DNA from: Alviniconcha marisindica
Taxonomy: Eukaryota; Mollusca; Gastropoda; Provannidae
NCBI GenBank assembly: GCA_018857735.1
Contig: JABMCL010002303.1
Coordinates: 1-64,000 of the forward strand
Length of the DNA: 64,000 nt
Direction of reading: 5' to 3'
Shown: positions 43,788 to 47,480 of the stretch, piece after piece
Layout: every line of letters begins with the position of its first letter
How positions within the stretch are numbered: the stretch's first letter is position 1
Program-made: the position numbers and the translations under genes
The notes under the pieces: generated by a model
Seen by the model: the letters and a program-made list of their open reading frames with translations, nothing else
Database searches by the model: none
Told to the model about the DNA's origin: nothing

Positions 43788-44243
43788 CACTCAAAAAGCT
43801 TTGTGTGCTGACTTTTATATATATAAATATACACACGTGTTTATTTGTTGACGTGTTTGGTCAGGGGAAGAAAAGAAAAAAATCACCATTCAGTGATTTG
43901 GTCAGTAAAACACCCAGATCCATACTTCTCAGTTTTTAAGATATAAGCTATCACGACATAATCAACGTTGTAACTTCTAAGGTAAACGTTTGTTTGTGCG
44001 TCAAAATACCATTTTATATAATATAAACAGGACTGGAAATCTGCCATAAAACACACGAACAGCATTCGTGCAGATAGATAATTATATGCCCGAGCTCAAA
44101 TAGCAGGCGGAAAATCCACCAACGGCGGACTCACAAATTCTCTTTACCCTCAGATGTGCATGTCGTTAAAACTTACACTCAAAGGCATGGTCAGAAAAAT
44201 CACTATCATCAATCCCTATCACAACATTCCTTTGCTTTGCCAT
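12265..44243 (-). CDS. universal stress protein (UspA family), four-exon gene
   Basis: The CDS joins 44177-44243, 39517-39597, 29012-29118 and 12265-12468, giving about 152 residues, the usual size of a single-domain USP. The product is a soluble cytosolic Rossmann-like ATP-binding protein. Family knowledge links it to stress tolerance, but its exact role in molluscs is unclear. Visible marks are the N-terminal strand NVVIGIDDSDFSDHAFE with the conserved Asp, the second strand DEIILVHV, a charged helix, and the C-terminal ATP site GTRGMGKVRRTFLGSVSDYI, ending with HHSHVPVLIC. The start ATG has a good context (ACAACCATGG). Introns are 4.6, 10.4 and 16.5 kb and full of transposable elements. 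The phases (1, 1, 0) agree at every joint. Confidence 0.93.
12610..12840 (-). mobile_element. tRNA-derived SINE, 3' part
   Basis: This stretch matches the left part of the SINE copies at 32020 and 41010. It has GAGCAGACTCACTGCACTC, GAGTGACTGCATCAG, TTTTGAATCGCC, TGTTTGGTTGTTAC, TACTGTGTATACCATA and a degenerate AAGCCACA end. The tRNA-like head is missing because the L2-like LINE starts right after it at about 12841. Confidence 0.75.
12841..14285 (+). pseudogene. L2/CR1-like LINE, RT C-terminal half and 3' end
   Basis: The frame 12751-13296 enters the element at about 12841. It reads RT blocks VSLLTLLDLSATFDTIDHTI (first catalytic Asp region), QFQTVSVNN and LSCGIPQGSLLGPVPFTFYT. The F/YADD box at about 13235 is lost by a frameshift, leaving DDN in another frame. 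Further downstream a decayed SYLCDCFQLYTHPP ... FSVFSPSTWNDLPLPL block is the usual C-terminus of these LINEs. A (TG)n tract (14176-14214) and GCACTTTATAAATACTTTAA form the 3' end. It has several stops and is not functional. Confidence 0.85.
15047..15840 (+). pseudogene. DIRS-type retroelement: reverse transcriptase / RNase H part
   Basis: The open frame 15047-15652 carries the late RT blocks of DIRS elements: KCLPMECSSSCKIFKTFSRA, then GIQHITQILDLLFFL where the catalytic DD pair should be. A MTFNVPIAHEKKTTGPS block, VLNFMGYEIDS and a QSVIGLLNFACAVQVQGRAF-LRRLIDL block follow. The frame continues after one shift as LYIWLNFLSTYNGKSMF (RNase H linker). The second catalytic Asp is replaced by Leu, so the RT is dead. 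A repeat insertion interrupts the element at 15885-16320. Confidence 0.85.
15885..16320. repeat. repeat with long CA tract inserted in the DIRS element
   Basis: TTATTTATGGTGCCCCATC and AGAGCGCTTACAAAGACATA precede a (CA)n tract at 15972-16028. After it comes GAGAAGAGACGGGTTTTCAG and a ~140-bp block homologous to 6097-6250. It lies between the RNase H part and the recombinase part of the DIRS element, so it was inserted later. Confidence 0.7.
16324..17350 (+). pseudogene. DIRS-type retroelement: RNase H end and tyrosine recombinase
   Basis: At 16405-16500 the text MPDAFSHLQVKNFRALHP corresponds to the RNase H C-terminus of DIRS elements (usually ADALSRLQ-x-FR). The tyrosine recombinase follows. 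NDPANSFLVKMSLQAIRKVQ and LCNTQLPITEDILHLL are its N-terminal helices, then YYGELMQAIFLLAYYAFM, and near 17160-17340 the catalytic C-terminus GIPKEQFNSHSFCTGAAT ... LGHWHSDAFKRYI. The conserved HSFR Arg has become Cys and there are several stops, so it cannot recombine. The terminal repeats of the element were not resolved. Confidence 0.85.
17450..18340. other. no recognisable gene
   Basis: This may include the 3' non-coding part of the DIRS element. Open frames here are short and in conflicting strands. No splice pair or family similarity was seen. Confidence 0.5.
18354..18720 (+). mobile_element. head-to-tail dimer of a ~175-bp SINE-like element
   Basis: Two copies (18354-18527, 18540-18720) begin CATAGTTCAGGAGCTGTG. 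They share GTGGCCGTCCTG, TCCGTGGACGTAAAG, TTGTCCCTAATATGTCA and TGACATCTGAGGACATTA, and end in (CAT)n or (CTAC)n. The flanks and the joint all carry AATGCTCAACAC (18342-18353, 18528-18539, 18722-18733), which is the target-site duplication present three times. TAGTTCAGGAG near the 5' end fits a pol III A box. A good B box at the usual distance is not visible. The same dimer layout occurs at 33766-34120. Confidence 0.85.
18989..20587 (-). pseudogene. piggyBac-type transposase, catalytic core deleted
   Basis: Exon 1 (20349-20587) codes a short N-terminus and an acidic stretch (SEMPYDSSDEEVWEKEEVSG). It ends at GTAAGT (20343-20348). Exon 2 starts after TGTTACACTCCAG at 19971 in matching phase. 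It codes SPPGVYIEDSKTCADIGKFL, then VDFF-stop-LFFTPCLIGM, then (after a frameshift near 19700) MSIVQVPNMEKYWSKKSLYH. After DDKLSEARF the sequence jumps to MQWRDKKFVSFL (about 19480). The ~170 residues holding the first two catalytic Asp are gone. The third Asp survives in MGGVDKSDQLINKHN. The C-terminus ends at 18989. It is dead as a transposase. Confidence 0.9.
20783..21022. repeat. direct duplication, 154-bp period
   Basis: TTGGTCACAGATATTTGTCT with ~65 following bases (to GATACACGAATAT) at 20783-20866 is repeated at 20937-21022 with few changes. Between the two copies lies a ~45-bp fragment with CGTCCCTAATAGGCC and CTCCGTGGACGTAAAGCACC. It shares its core with the SINE-like dimers. Confidence 0.85.
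21530..21655. repeat. TGACCTTGACC-family satellite fragment, left of LINE
   Basis: TGACACTTTGGCTTTTGATG and GTGTATCACCATACCAA match the block that follows the CCTTGACC motif in the 10.5-11.3 kb array. It stops where the Jockey-like LINE begins and resumes at about 23685 on the other side. Confidence 0.6.
21655..23645 (+). pseudogene. Jockey/CR1-superfamily LINE, 5'-truncated
   Basis: The element starts in the linker between endonuclease and RT (AHVDTLITEGTPDQPQP, then KFWAFIK). RT blocks follow across several frames: TPANGPDNISPQVL-like, ENYQP, EQHGFR, a MDFFKAFNKVSHSL block, and FLSDRRQAVVNGSSH. After the catalytic region comes ADDTICHSDVTDPQDQKDL. The frame at 22561-22908 codes TEAKYLGVKITADFHWDAHI. 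The C-terminal block VLEYASPVWEPFTANNIKAL and WPTLEKR follow, then 3' UTR ending in AACACAAAGAAGTAGAAGAC. Many stops. It is the same family as 46080-47330. Confidence 0.88.
23690..23890. repeat. TGACCTTGACC-family satellite, right of LINE
   Basis: This is a continuation of the unit interrupted at 21655: AGCATCCAGACAACATTTTA, CTGTGACCTTGACCTTGAAC, ACAGCAATCCAG and TTTTCACAACAGATTCTGG. A second unit has GTGACCGTAACCTTGAAAAT. Together with 21530-21655 it forms one array split by the LINE. Confidence 0.75.
24230..24715 (+). repeat. second copy of the 2.1-2.9 kb repeat modules
   Basis: CCAAACTCCAAGCACTAG to TTTGAATC (24285-24490) is a direct copy of 2088-2295. TCATGTTTACGTGCGTTCTT and GGAGGGCACTGACCATGCCA to AAGGTGCAGGAAAGCATGCT (24520-24690) match 2327-2370 and 2815-2930. 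ORFs crossing it are not genes. Confidence 0.85.
24722..28695 (-). mobile_element. I/Jockey-group LINE with gag and RNase H, copy 1 (decayed)
   Basis: On the minus strand from 28695 leftward: a 5' UTR shared with copy 2 (GCCGGGGATGTTTAAAC here), then a gag-like frame with zinc knuckles (27348-27710). A long degraded middle and RT pieces follow: 26101-26349 with WGSPQGSILPQPYSASRV, and 25819-26060 with WVSENGFKFSSSKTGCIHFH and TKFVGLICD. Then come a C-terminal linker (25537-25746: CIICSKQDCGCIVYGLAG) and an RNase H remnant (24726-25064: RHVYHSEEKSFLILSDSLSS). The endonuclease is mostly missing. The same order and ~4-5 kb size as copy 2 at 56.5-61.8 kb shows one family. Confidence 0.85.
27348..27710 (-). 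CDS. gag-like protein fragment of the I-like LINE (CCHC knuckles)
   Basis: This 120-codon open frame holds VIVKKEGKVIPTYTVFMTFG and ELPEEITVDYLKVKV (an RRM-like gag core). Then follow CYNCNKFGHTRQHC, a perfect C-x2-C-x4-H-x4-C zinc knuckle, and CQWCEKDKHEGQC, a variant C-x2-C-x4-H-x3-C. In LINEs of this group ORF1 binds the element RNA. Upstream codons of gag extend to about 28000 in other frames. The element as a whole is broken. Confidence 0.85.
   Translation of the reverse strand: MSDWGVVGVSRVIVKKEGKVIPTYTVFMTFGSLELPEEITVDYLKVKVCSEPMRCYNCNKFGHTRQHCKIAATCQWCEKDKHEGQCEGPKLYSNSNGPIASCAQDYLDWKKEKGNSTSPH
28690..29000. repeat. satellite fragment and CCCAGTCAA-type LINE tails
   Basis: ATGCATCACAACACCAAGTC with ATACTGTCCAGATAAACATT (28700-28775) is a TGACCTTGACC-family unit into which the I-like LINE inserted. 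GTAAGTAATTAATTTGGTG with TTTTACACCCAGTCAA (28797-28835) and a second similar stretch (28950-28990) match 23905-23970 and 56262-56330. This is a dispersed tail sequence. Confidence 0.6.
29012..29118 (-). CDS. USP exon 3
   Basis: This 107-nt exon is preceded by TTCTTATTTTTGACAG and followed by GTAAGT (29006-29011). It codes the variable acidic/basic helix of USPs (VTELIKEEELKVKHLVEKYS, then TKMKKLH). It enters in phase 1 and leaves in phase 0, as needed by exons 2 and 4. The acceptor is CAGCAG, so a second AG three bases downstream (29117-29116) would remove one Ala codon without changing the frame. Confidence 0.92.
29707..30186 (+). CDS. 159-codon open frame with two 34-residue tandem repeats, doubtful
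   Basis: The DNA holds two 102-bp direct copies (about 29889-29990 and 29991-30092). Because 102 is a multiple of three, the frame stays open and gives SKLAKTRHGKRFTFL twice. The rest is unlike any family I know. It lies inside USP intron 2 on the opposite strand. I think the open frame is an accident of the repeat, but it is recorded for checking. Confidence 0.2.
   Translation: MFISTVLWFNLQVFISATMFCHLITSKQISNLNELLNAKTRANLSFVVPGDLEVVSFALMSKLAKTRHGKRFTFLVINTVIVTSKHYITSNHIWSKLAKTRHGKRFTFLIINTVIITSKNYIMSNHIYSTFTQVSHYLVTKSWLIFLHGKIYVAKIYSM
31771..31900. repeat. 66-bp tandem duplication
   Basis: Two nearly identical head-to-tail copies (31771-31836, 31837-31900) of a unit containing TTTTTGTGTGTGCATTTGTC, TTTTAATCTTTTGCAATCAT and TTGTTGTTAAT. 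Confidence 0.95.
32005..32462 (-). mobile_element. tRNA-derived SINE, complete
   Basis: Read on the minus strand from 32462: the tRNA-like head AGCGGGGATAGCTCAGTGG has A box TAGCTCAGTGG, and ~40 bp later comes B box GTTCGAATCC. The body follows (GGAGAAGAAAATTCTCCTGC on the plus strand is its start), then GTAGCACGTAAAAGATCCCG, AAGCCACA, TGGTGTACACAGAACTTGTG and GAGTGCAGTGAGTCTGC. It ends in an AATCAATCAATCAATC tail at 32003-32018. Both pol III boxes look intact. Related copies: 12610, 41005, 41905, and a 60-bp piece near 43245. Confidence 0.9.
32951..33330 (-). mobile_element. LINE 3' tail inserted in duplication unit 1
   Basis: On the minus strand the left end reads TTTCCCACTGGGATTAATAA-AGTATATTG. 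A GGGATTAATAAAGT end of this kind is typical of CR1/L2-type LINE tails. The paralogous place in unit 2 (about 34222) lacks it. No coding part is seen. Confidence 0.5.
33766..34120 (+). mobile_element. second head-to-tail dimer of the SINE-like element
   Basis: The two copies (33766-33931, 33942-34120) are the same family as 18354-18720, and both end in (CAT)n. CTTTGTTTGAC stands left (33755-33765) and right (34121-34131), and CTTTGTTGAC stands at the joint (33932-33941). The uninterrupted sequence, ACTTTGTTTGACTACTTTTC, exists in duplication unit 1 at about 32853-32872 and shows the empty site. Confidence 0.9.
35214..35345 (-). CDS. terminal exon, SH3/Tudor-like tail, nested in USP intron 2
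   Basis: After the acceptor TTTGTTAATTCTAG, 43 codons run to TGA (35216-35214). They read VLDYKASSGEVQIKFLHENQ, then SFSFPATDDIPWVPADQL and TKLS. The pattern (aromatic/charged strand, V-x-I-K-F-L, F-x-F-P, DDI-x-W-V) resembles a small beta-barrel tail found at the C-terminus of many uncharacterised animal proteins. I cannot name the family. A poly(A) signal AATAAA lies 35 bp past the stop (35179-35174), which supports a real last exon. The upstream partner is 36312-36391. Confidence 0.65.
   Translation of the reverse strand, partial: VLDYKASSGEVQIKFLHENQSSFSFPATDDIPWVPADQLTKLS
36312..36391 (-). CDS. internal exon upstream of the SH3/Tudor-like tail
   Basis: This 80-nt exon lies between the acceptor GCTGTGATGCAG and the strong donor CAG|GTAGGT (36306-36311). 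It codes ETCIDWLSPASASTRFCPIW then RPPMMQ. It leaves in phase 0, so W-R-P-P-M-M-Q joins directly to V-L-D-Y of the exon at 35345, as expected for a PWWP/Tudor-like barrel. It enters in phase 1, the same as USP exon 3. Therefore USP exon 2 could splice to it in frame. The pyrimidine tract is weak. Confidence 0.5.
37472..37631. repeat. compound microsatellite (GT)n then (GA)n
   Basis: Long TG runs (37482-37516, 37526-37546) are followed by an almost pure GA tract (37573-37631). The ORFs here are Cys-Val and Glu-Arg repeats and were rejected. Confidence 0.95.
37970..38790 (+). pseudogene. Ty3/Gypsy-type pol fragment (RT thumb to RNase H)
   Basis: LDQVLQQLEEHGLRLLKSKC, KFLKDQVEYLGHIIDKDGL, then LRSYLGMLKFYARFLPNLSS and PLHDLLKDKTPWLWTDKCQ are the end of a Gypsy RT. 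RNase H follows after a one-base frameshift: GLGAVISHDMPYGTHRQVVY, ASRTLSKSERNYAQIEKEAM and FMLVTDHKP, then after another shift HWVLILVARQYQLQFR and MLSKSPL. Protease, the YxDD box and integrase are absent, and no LTR is visible. It is a dead fragment inside USP intron 2. Confidence 0.9.
38800..39235 (+). repeat. AT-rich DNA ending in a LINE-like tail
   Basis: No gene. GACAATAAAGTATTATCTTA-TCTTATA at 39198-39226 is the kind of 3' tail seen on CR1-like LINEs. Upstream is a GTGTGTGTGTG run at 39065-39079. Confidence 0.35.
39367..39435 (-). repeat. inverted copy of the 5816-5880 repeat start
   Basis: GTGAGCACTCAGGGCATTG and GAGTGCATGATAAATGTACA form the reverse complement of the left end of the 5.8-kb repeat. 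Only this part is present. It ends 80 bp from USP exon 2. Confidence 0.7.
39517..39597 (-). CDS. USP exon 2
   Basis: This 81-nt exon starts after TATTTCTTCCAG and stops before GTGAGT (39511-39516). Joined to the single base from exon 1 it codes FYMKNVRQDGDEIILVHVSE, the helix and second strand of the USP fold, then YTSLVQA. It ends in phase 1. Confidence 0.9.
40170..40285. repeat. 35-bp tandem repeat, 3.3 copies
   Basis: The unit AAACTTCAAAGTTTGGTTGT + TGTTGTCCCAGGTGT starts at 40170, 40205 and 40240, with a partial fourth copy. The copies are almost identical, so the expansion is recent. Confidence 0.95.
40286..40700 (+). pseudogene. CR1/L2-like LINE C-terminus
   Basis: Near 40580-40665 the frame reads FLAPSVWYSLPAGLRSAPSL then ACFKSQQKIH, the conserved WNSLP...APS-x-FK end of these LINEs. 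Earlier text (HPSNIHSPFCIKALLPMVYK) fits the helix upstream, with shifts. The 3' non-coding part probably runs to about 41000. Confidence 0.75.
41005..41450 (-). mobile_element. tRNA-derived SINE
   Basis: This has the same family and orientation as 32005-32462. The head at the right end reads GGGGAGCAGGGACAGCTGAG on the minus strand. The B box is diverged (GTTCAAGTCC). The body has GGAGAAGAAAATTCTCC, GCAGAATGACCAGGGTCTTT, TGTGTACACCATACAACCAT and GAGTGACTGTAGC. The 3' end reaches the (TA)n at 41007-41019. Confidence 0.88.
41905..42245 (+). mobile_element. tRNA-derived SINE, opposite orientation
   Basis: It begins GGAGCAGGGATAGCTTAGTG with A box TAGCTTAGTGG and a degenerate B box (GGTTAGAGTCC). 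The body has TCTTCTCCAGGGTCAACTTT, GACTCTTATTTTGGTATGCA and GTGGATATTTAAAAAAGC. The 3' end is TAATAATAATAAA. The middle is shorter than in the other copies. Confidence 0.88.
42260..43000. other. no recognisable gene
   Basis: A minus frame at 42343-42540 reads LEYACTFVRPVLEY, which recalls Jockey-type RT C-termini, but the rest does not fit. (TA)n and (GA)n runs follow at 42930-43075. Confidence 0.4.
43300..43540. repeat. dispersed repeat with TTAGCGCATGCACGCTGGG
   Basis: GCATGCACGCTGGGTTATTT, TTTCCATAATGATAATCCAC, CTCTGACATGGACCACTG, GGATCTTTAACGTGCAGATG and TGTGATCTTTTTTGCAT recur in shorter form at 47365-47480. A piece of the tRNA SINE (GGCAGAATGTCCAGGGTATT) lies just before it at 43241-43270. 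Confidence 0.75.
43664..43817. repeat. 28-bp inverted repeat around a ~100-bp AT tract
   Basis: The arm AAAGTCAGCACACAAAGCTT + TTTGAGT (about 43664-43691) is repeated as the exact reverse complement at about 43790-43817. (TA)n with one AATAGT interruption lies between. It forms a cruciform-capable palindrome of about 150 bp. Confidence 0.95.
44177..44243 (-). CDS. USP exon 1 (start codon to first donor)
   Basis: The exon has 22 codons plus one base from ATG at 44243-44241. The residues MAKQRNVVIGIDDSDFSD fit the first beta strand and the conserved acidic loop of USPs. It ends in ...GAG T followed by GTAAGT (donor 44171-44176), phase 1. It is too short to be found by ORF length and was found by its motif and splice site. 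Confidence 0.9.
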
Positions 44244-44375
44244 GGTTGTAGTTCCCACGTACGCAAAGATTGTCAATCTATCGGAGTGGCTATTCGCACG
44301 GCCTTCGTCTGATGCTCCTTAATTGCAGAGCGGAAGACAACCAATCAAAGCACCTGATTTATATCACGTGCTTTT
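44244..44375 (-). promoter_or_regulatory. probable USP core promoter and 5' UTR, repeat-derived
   Basis: On the minus strand, CACGTG (44370-44365) is followed at once by ATATAAA (TATAAA 44363-44358). Then come a GATTGG/CCAAT-type word and about 115 bp to the ATG. The interval 44276-44375 is homologous to both ends of the compound repeat at 1985-3015. The TATA word and the E-box position are conserved in that repeat copy (GATTTATATCATGTG at 2984), so the promoter-like words came with the repeat. Confidence 0.5.
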
Positions 44376-44632
44376 CATTTTAATGGTGACAGAGCTATTG
44401 GCTCTGCGTAGTGCTGATAGCCCCGAAAATCCTGTGATGACTGCACATGGTCTGCACGGCGGATGTATAATCGCGGGGATATAGGGGTCTGCATATGTGT
44501 CAGCAACCAGTGATGAAAGACAAACTGAGTTCAAAAGACGTACCTTGAGTGTTGCGTTCCATCCTTTTTAGTCCGAGAGGTACTTGATCTACCGTGCCGC
44601 TGACCTAGCTTGCATCACCTTACATACCCCGT

Positions 44633-44976
44633 TACAAACAAAATTGAAATATGACGAGACACTGGCTCACAGTGATGGTTTAACTAAGATATGTTTATGA
44701 GGTTTTGTAACAATAAAATCATGTTACTATGGGTGAATACACAAATTCTGATGTTATTGGATTTGGGGGGTGACAACCAGACATGTCACAGCATCACAAA
44801 ACTAGGTTGAGAAACAAAGAATCAGTGAAAAGTGTGATACAGAACTTTTGACAGAAAAAGGAGTTTTCTTCTTCTTCTTAATTTCTAAGATTTTCCACAT
44901 CACAAGTACACTATGCTTTGTTAAACCATCACTGTGAGCCAGTGCCTCATCATATTTCAATTTTGTTTGTTCTAGA
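44633..44976. repeat. inverted repeat, ~55-bp arms, 220-bp spacer
   Basis: ACAAACAAAATTGAAATATG, ACTGGCTCACAGTGATGG and TTTAACTAAG at 44635-44690 return in reverse complement at 44916-44972 (CCATCACTGTGAGCCAGTGC there). There are two or three mismatches. It is probably a foldback MITE or its ends. It lies 400 bp upstream of the USP start codon. Confidence 0.9.
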
Positions 44977-45296
44977 CAGTGCAGAAGACATTTGTACACA
45001 CACTCATTATTGATTTTAATCATGATCAATAAAAAATGATTTCTCAGTGATTTAATTCAGGTGGTTTTCCACTGCGCTTTGGCATCTTTAGTCGTTGTGA
45101 AAGATGGTACCCTTACGTCAAGGGCTGTAACTTTGGTGCATCCCACAAGTTCTTTGGGGAACAACTTGTAACATATTTGGCACACTGTAAGACTAGTTTA
45201 GCTGAATACTGGGGGAGGGGCACGGTAGGTCAAGTTACCTCTCAGACTATTTTTTACCACCCTTGATATCATTGGCGGGAGCTGCCACAAGTATAA

Positions 45297-45504
45297 TTTT
45301 TGTTGCGACAAATGTTTTGTCATGACAAAACTTGACAAAATTATGTTGTGACAAAATATTTTTGTCGTGACAAAACTTTTGTTGCAACAAATATTTGACA
45401 CGACAAACATGTGTTTGTCACAACAAAACTTGTCACGACAAGCATACTTTTGTCGGGACTAAAGACTGTTCTGTTGCGACAAACATGTGTTTGTTGCGAC
45501 AAAA
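45297..45504. repeat. array of ~11 short palindromes (TTTTGTCGTGACAAAA type)
   Basis: Copies of a 14-16 bp dyad occur at 45297, 45315, 45344, 45360, 45377, 45396, 45413, 45430, 45448, 45471 and 45489, spaced 15-29 bp apart. The centre varies (CATG, CGTG, TGCG, TGCA, CACG) while the TTTTGT/ACAAAA arms hold. No gene lies in it. Confidence 0.9.
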
Positions 45505-45739
45505 TGATACTTGTATCAGATATTTTGTACAGAGGTTTACATGTCTGAGCCCTGCCAACTTTTGAAGTTTGTATTGTTCTATCTGTGCATTATAGCTCAG
45601 ATCATAATTTCTTCCGAGGTTGGTCTGTTGAATATATAATGCCCAAGACATTGAATCTCATTGGATTCCACATGTGCGATATGGCAAAAACCTTCCTTCT
45701 TTCGTATAGTGTCCAACATGATGAAGACTGACACTTTTA

Positions 45740-46075
45740 GTAAGTAAACATGTTGCTTTATGTCCACAGAAACGAGATGGCTTATTAGGGATGTTGACAG
45801 GAGGGTGGAGGGGGAAAGAGTGAGTAGCTCTGTGTGCTTCAGCCCAGAAAGACCAAGGAGGTTGTGGACCACTGCCAGAACAACAACAATGTTAAGGCAG
45901 TGGGGACCTCACCATTGCGTGGCAACTGGTGTACCACACAGTTGCTGTTTCAACTGCTGTGCGGGGCAGTCACAAAGACAATGTCTGTTGAACCGCCGTT
46001 GAGGTACAACTCATACAAATGGTAACTTTGCTTCAGAGCCCAGCTCCACCTCCCTGCTCCTGGGCTTTGAGACTA
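45740..46075 (-). repeat. dispersed repeat paralogous to 54150-54445
   Basis: Shared landmarks are CCACAGAAAC...GGCTTATTAGGGA, GCTCTGTGTGCT, CCACTGCCAGAACAA, GCAGTCACAAAGACAA and AGAGCCCAGCTCCACCTCCC. On the minus strand both contain CTAATAAGCC...TTTCTGTGGA, which is related to the TCCGTGGACGTAAAG core of the SINE-like dimers. A frame reading CLCDC-x-AQ-x-LKQQ is common to both but has stops. Confidence 0.7.
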
Positions 46076-46079
46076 ATTA

Positions 46080-47330
46080 GTCTTCTTCTTTGTGTTAGGC
46101 AGCCACCTTCCAATGAGCAGAAAATTGCTCAGAGATTATGCTGCACTTTTGGGGCATCTGCAGAGTCCTATAAAGTGGTATAATAAAAGAGAAAGTAAGA
46201 AAGAAAGGAACAAAAATATTAGACAGGAGAGTGGGTGCTCTGTATGAACTACTTTGGGGTATCCGGCTAGACCAATCCAGCTACCGTAGTAGCCCTGGGG
46301 ACAAACCCCCACCAGCACAGCTCCAGCCTTCACTTACCCACTTTTTGTTAACACTTGTTAAAGATCTAGTAGGGAGCAGACCGTGGTTGTGAAGGAGCCA
46401 GGGGTGGGTGCTGTGGTCACTTCTTGCAGAAGGCTGTTCCACTCTGGGATGGTACTGTGATCACTTTTTGCGGAAGGCTGTTCCACTCTGGGATGGTGCT
46501 AGGAAAGAAAGTTATCTATGTGCTGTCTGGTGGGATGGAATGTCATAGGTGAGGTTGTGAGAGTGCTGGGTGGTTCTCCTGGGGTGGTTGGATTTTGAAG
46601 GGCAGTGTCTTGACTTGATGTGTATGAGGCTGTGGTGGAACTTGTAGAAGGTGGCGAGGCATTTGCTTTTGCTGCATTTCTGGTGTTGGCCAATGAAGTT
46701 GTCACATGGTGTCCACACACGCTGATCTTCTGTAGTTTAATTTTACCCATCTTGCTGCCCACCTGTGAACTTTTTCCAGTGCCTTGATGTTGTTGGCAGT
46801 GAATGGATCCAAGACAGGGCTGGCATACTCATGCACAGGTCGCACGAATGCTTTGTATGCCACATTCTTGAACCTTTCATTTGTGGTCTTGATATTTTGT
46901 CTGAGGAAGCCCAGGGTCTTGCTGGCTTTGTTGCAGACATCATTGATATGGGCATCCCAAAGGAGGTCTGTGGTGATCTTGACTCCAAGGTATTTTGCCT
47001 CCATTTCTGTGCTCAGAGTGTGACCGTGGATCTGGTATTGTGACGGGAGAACCATCCAGCGTCTGGTGATGTTCACTGAGGTACATTTTTGTAGGTGGAA
47101 GGACATCTTCCAGCGCTGTTCCCAGGCTGTTGAGGTCTTGCTGTAAGTCCTTTTGGTTTTGTGGGTCAATGACATCTTTGTGGCAGATCGTGTGATCTAT
47201 GAAGACTCTGCATGTAAAAGTCAGTCGCTCCAGTAAGTCATTTATGTTGAGTAAGAACAGGCTCAGCCCAGGGACAGAACCTTGCAGGATACTGGATTCC
47301 AGTGGCACAAACGCCTGCTTTCTTTCAGTG
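46080..47330 (-). pseudogene. Jockey/CR1-superfamily LINE, same family as 21655-23645
   Basis: From 47310 leftward: a GSVPGLSLFLLNINDLLERL block (RT motif B and beyond), FIDHTICHKDVIDPQNQKDL with the catalytic ADDT changed to IDHT, then a MEAKYLGVKITTDLLWDAHI block. Next come KTLGFLRQNIKTTNERFKNV and FVRPVHEYASPVLDPFTANN. The C-terminus KFHHSLIHIKSRHCPSKSN is followed by a 3' end, AACACAAAGAAGAAGACT. A 42-bp tandem duplication lies at about 46412-46500. It is 5'-truncated and non-functional. Confidence 0.88.
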
Positions 47331-47364
47331 ACGACAACTCTTTCCTCTTCATCTCACCTGGACC

Positions 47365-47480
47365 CTGAAGCACTTTTAGTGCATGCTGGGTTATTTTGAG
47401 GTTTTCATAATCCACTGAACTCTGACATAGACTACAGGATCTTTAACTTGCGTATGTGATCTTTTTGCATCGTATACACA
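47365..47480. repeat. short copy of the 43.3-kb repeat
   Basis: TTTTAGTGCATGCTGGGTTA, TTTTCATAATCCACTGAACT, CTCTGACATAGACTACAGG and ATCTTTAACTTGCGTATGTG match 43348-43460. It lies between a Jockey-like LINE and an L1-like fragment. Confidence 0.75.

Noticed and set aside
44520..44640. Non-coding first exon of the USP gene ending CAAG|GTACGT
   Set aside because: The donor-like word is present on the minus strand, but no good acceptor precedes the ATG. The TATA-type start inside the repeat is simpler. Left open without an annotation.
45297..45504. Bacterial-type operator or origin
   Set aside because: The dyads look like operators, but the surroundings are intron-bearing eukaryotic DNA. No bacterial gene is present.
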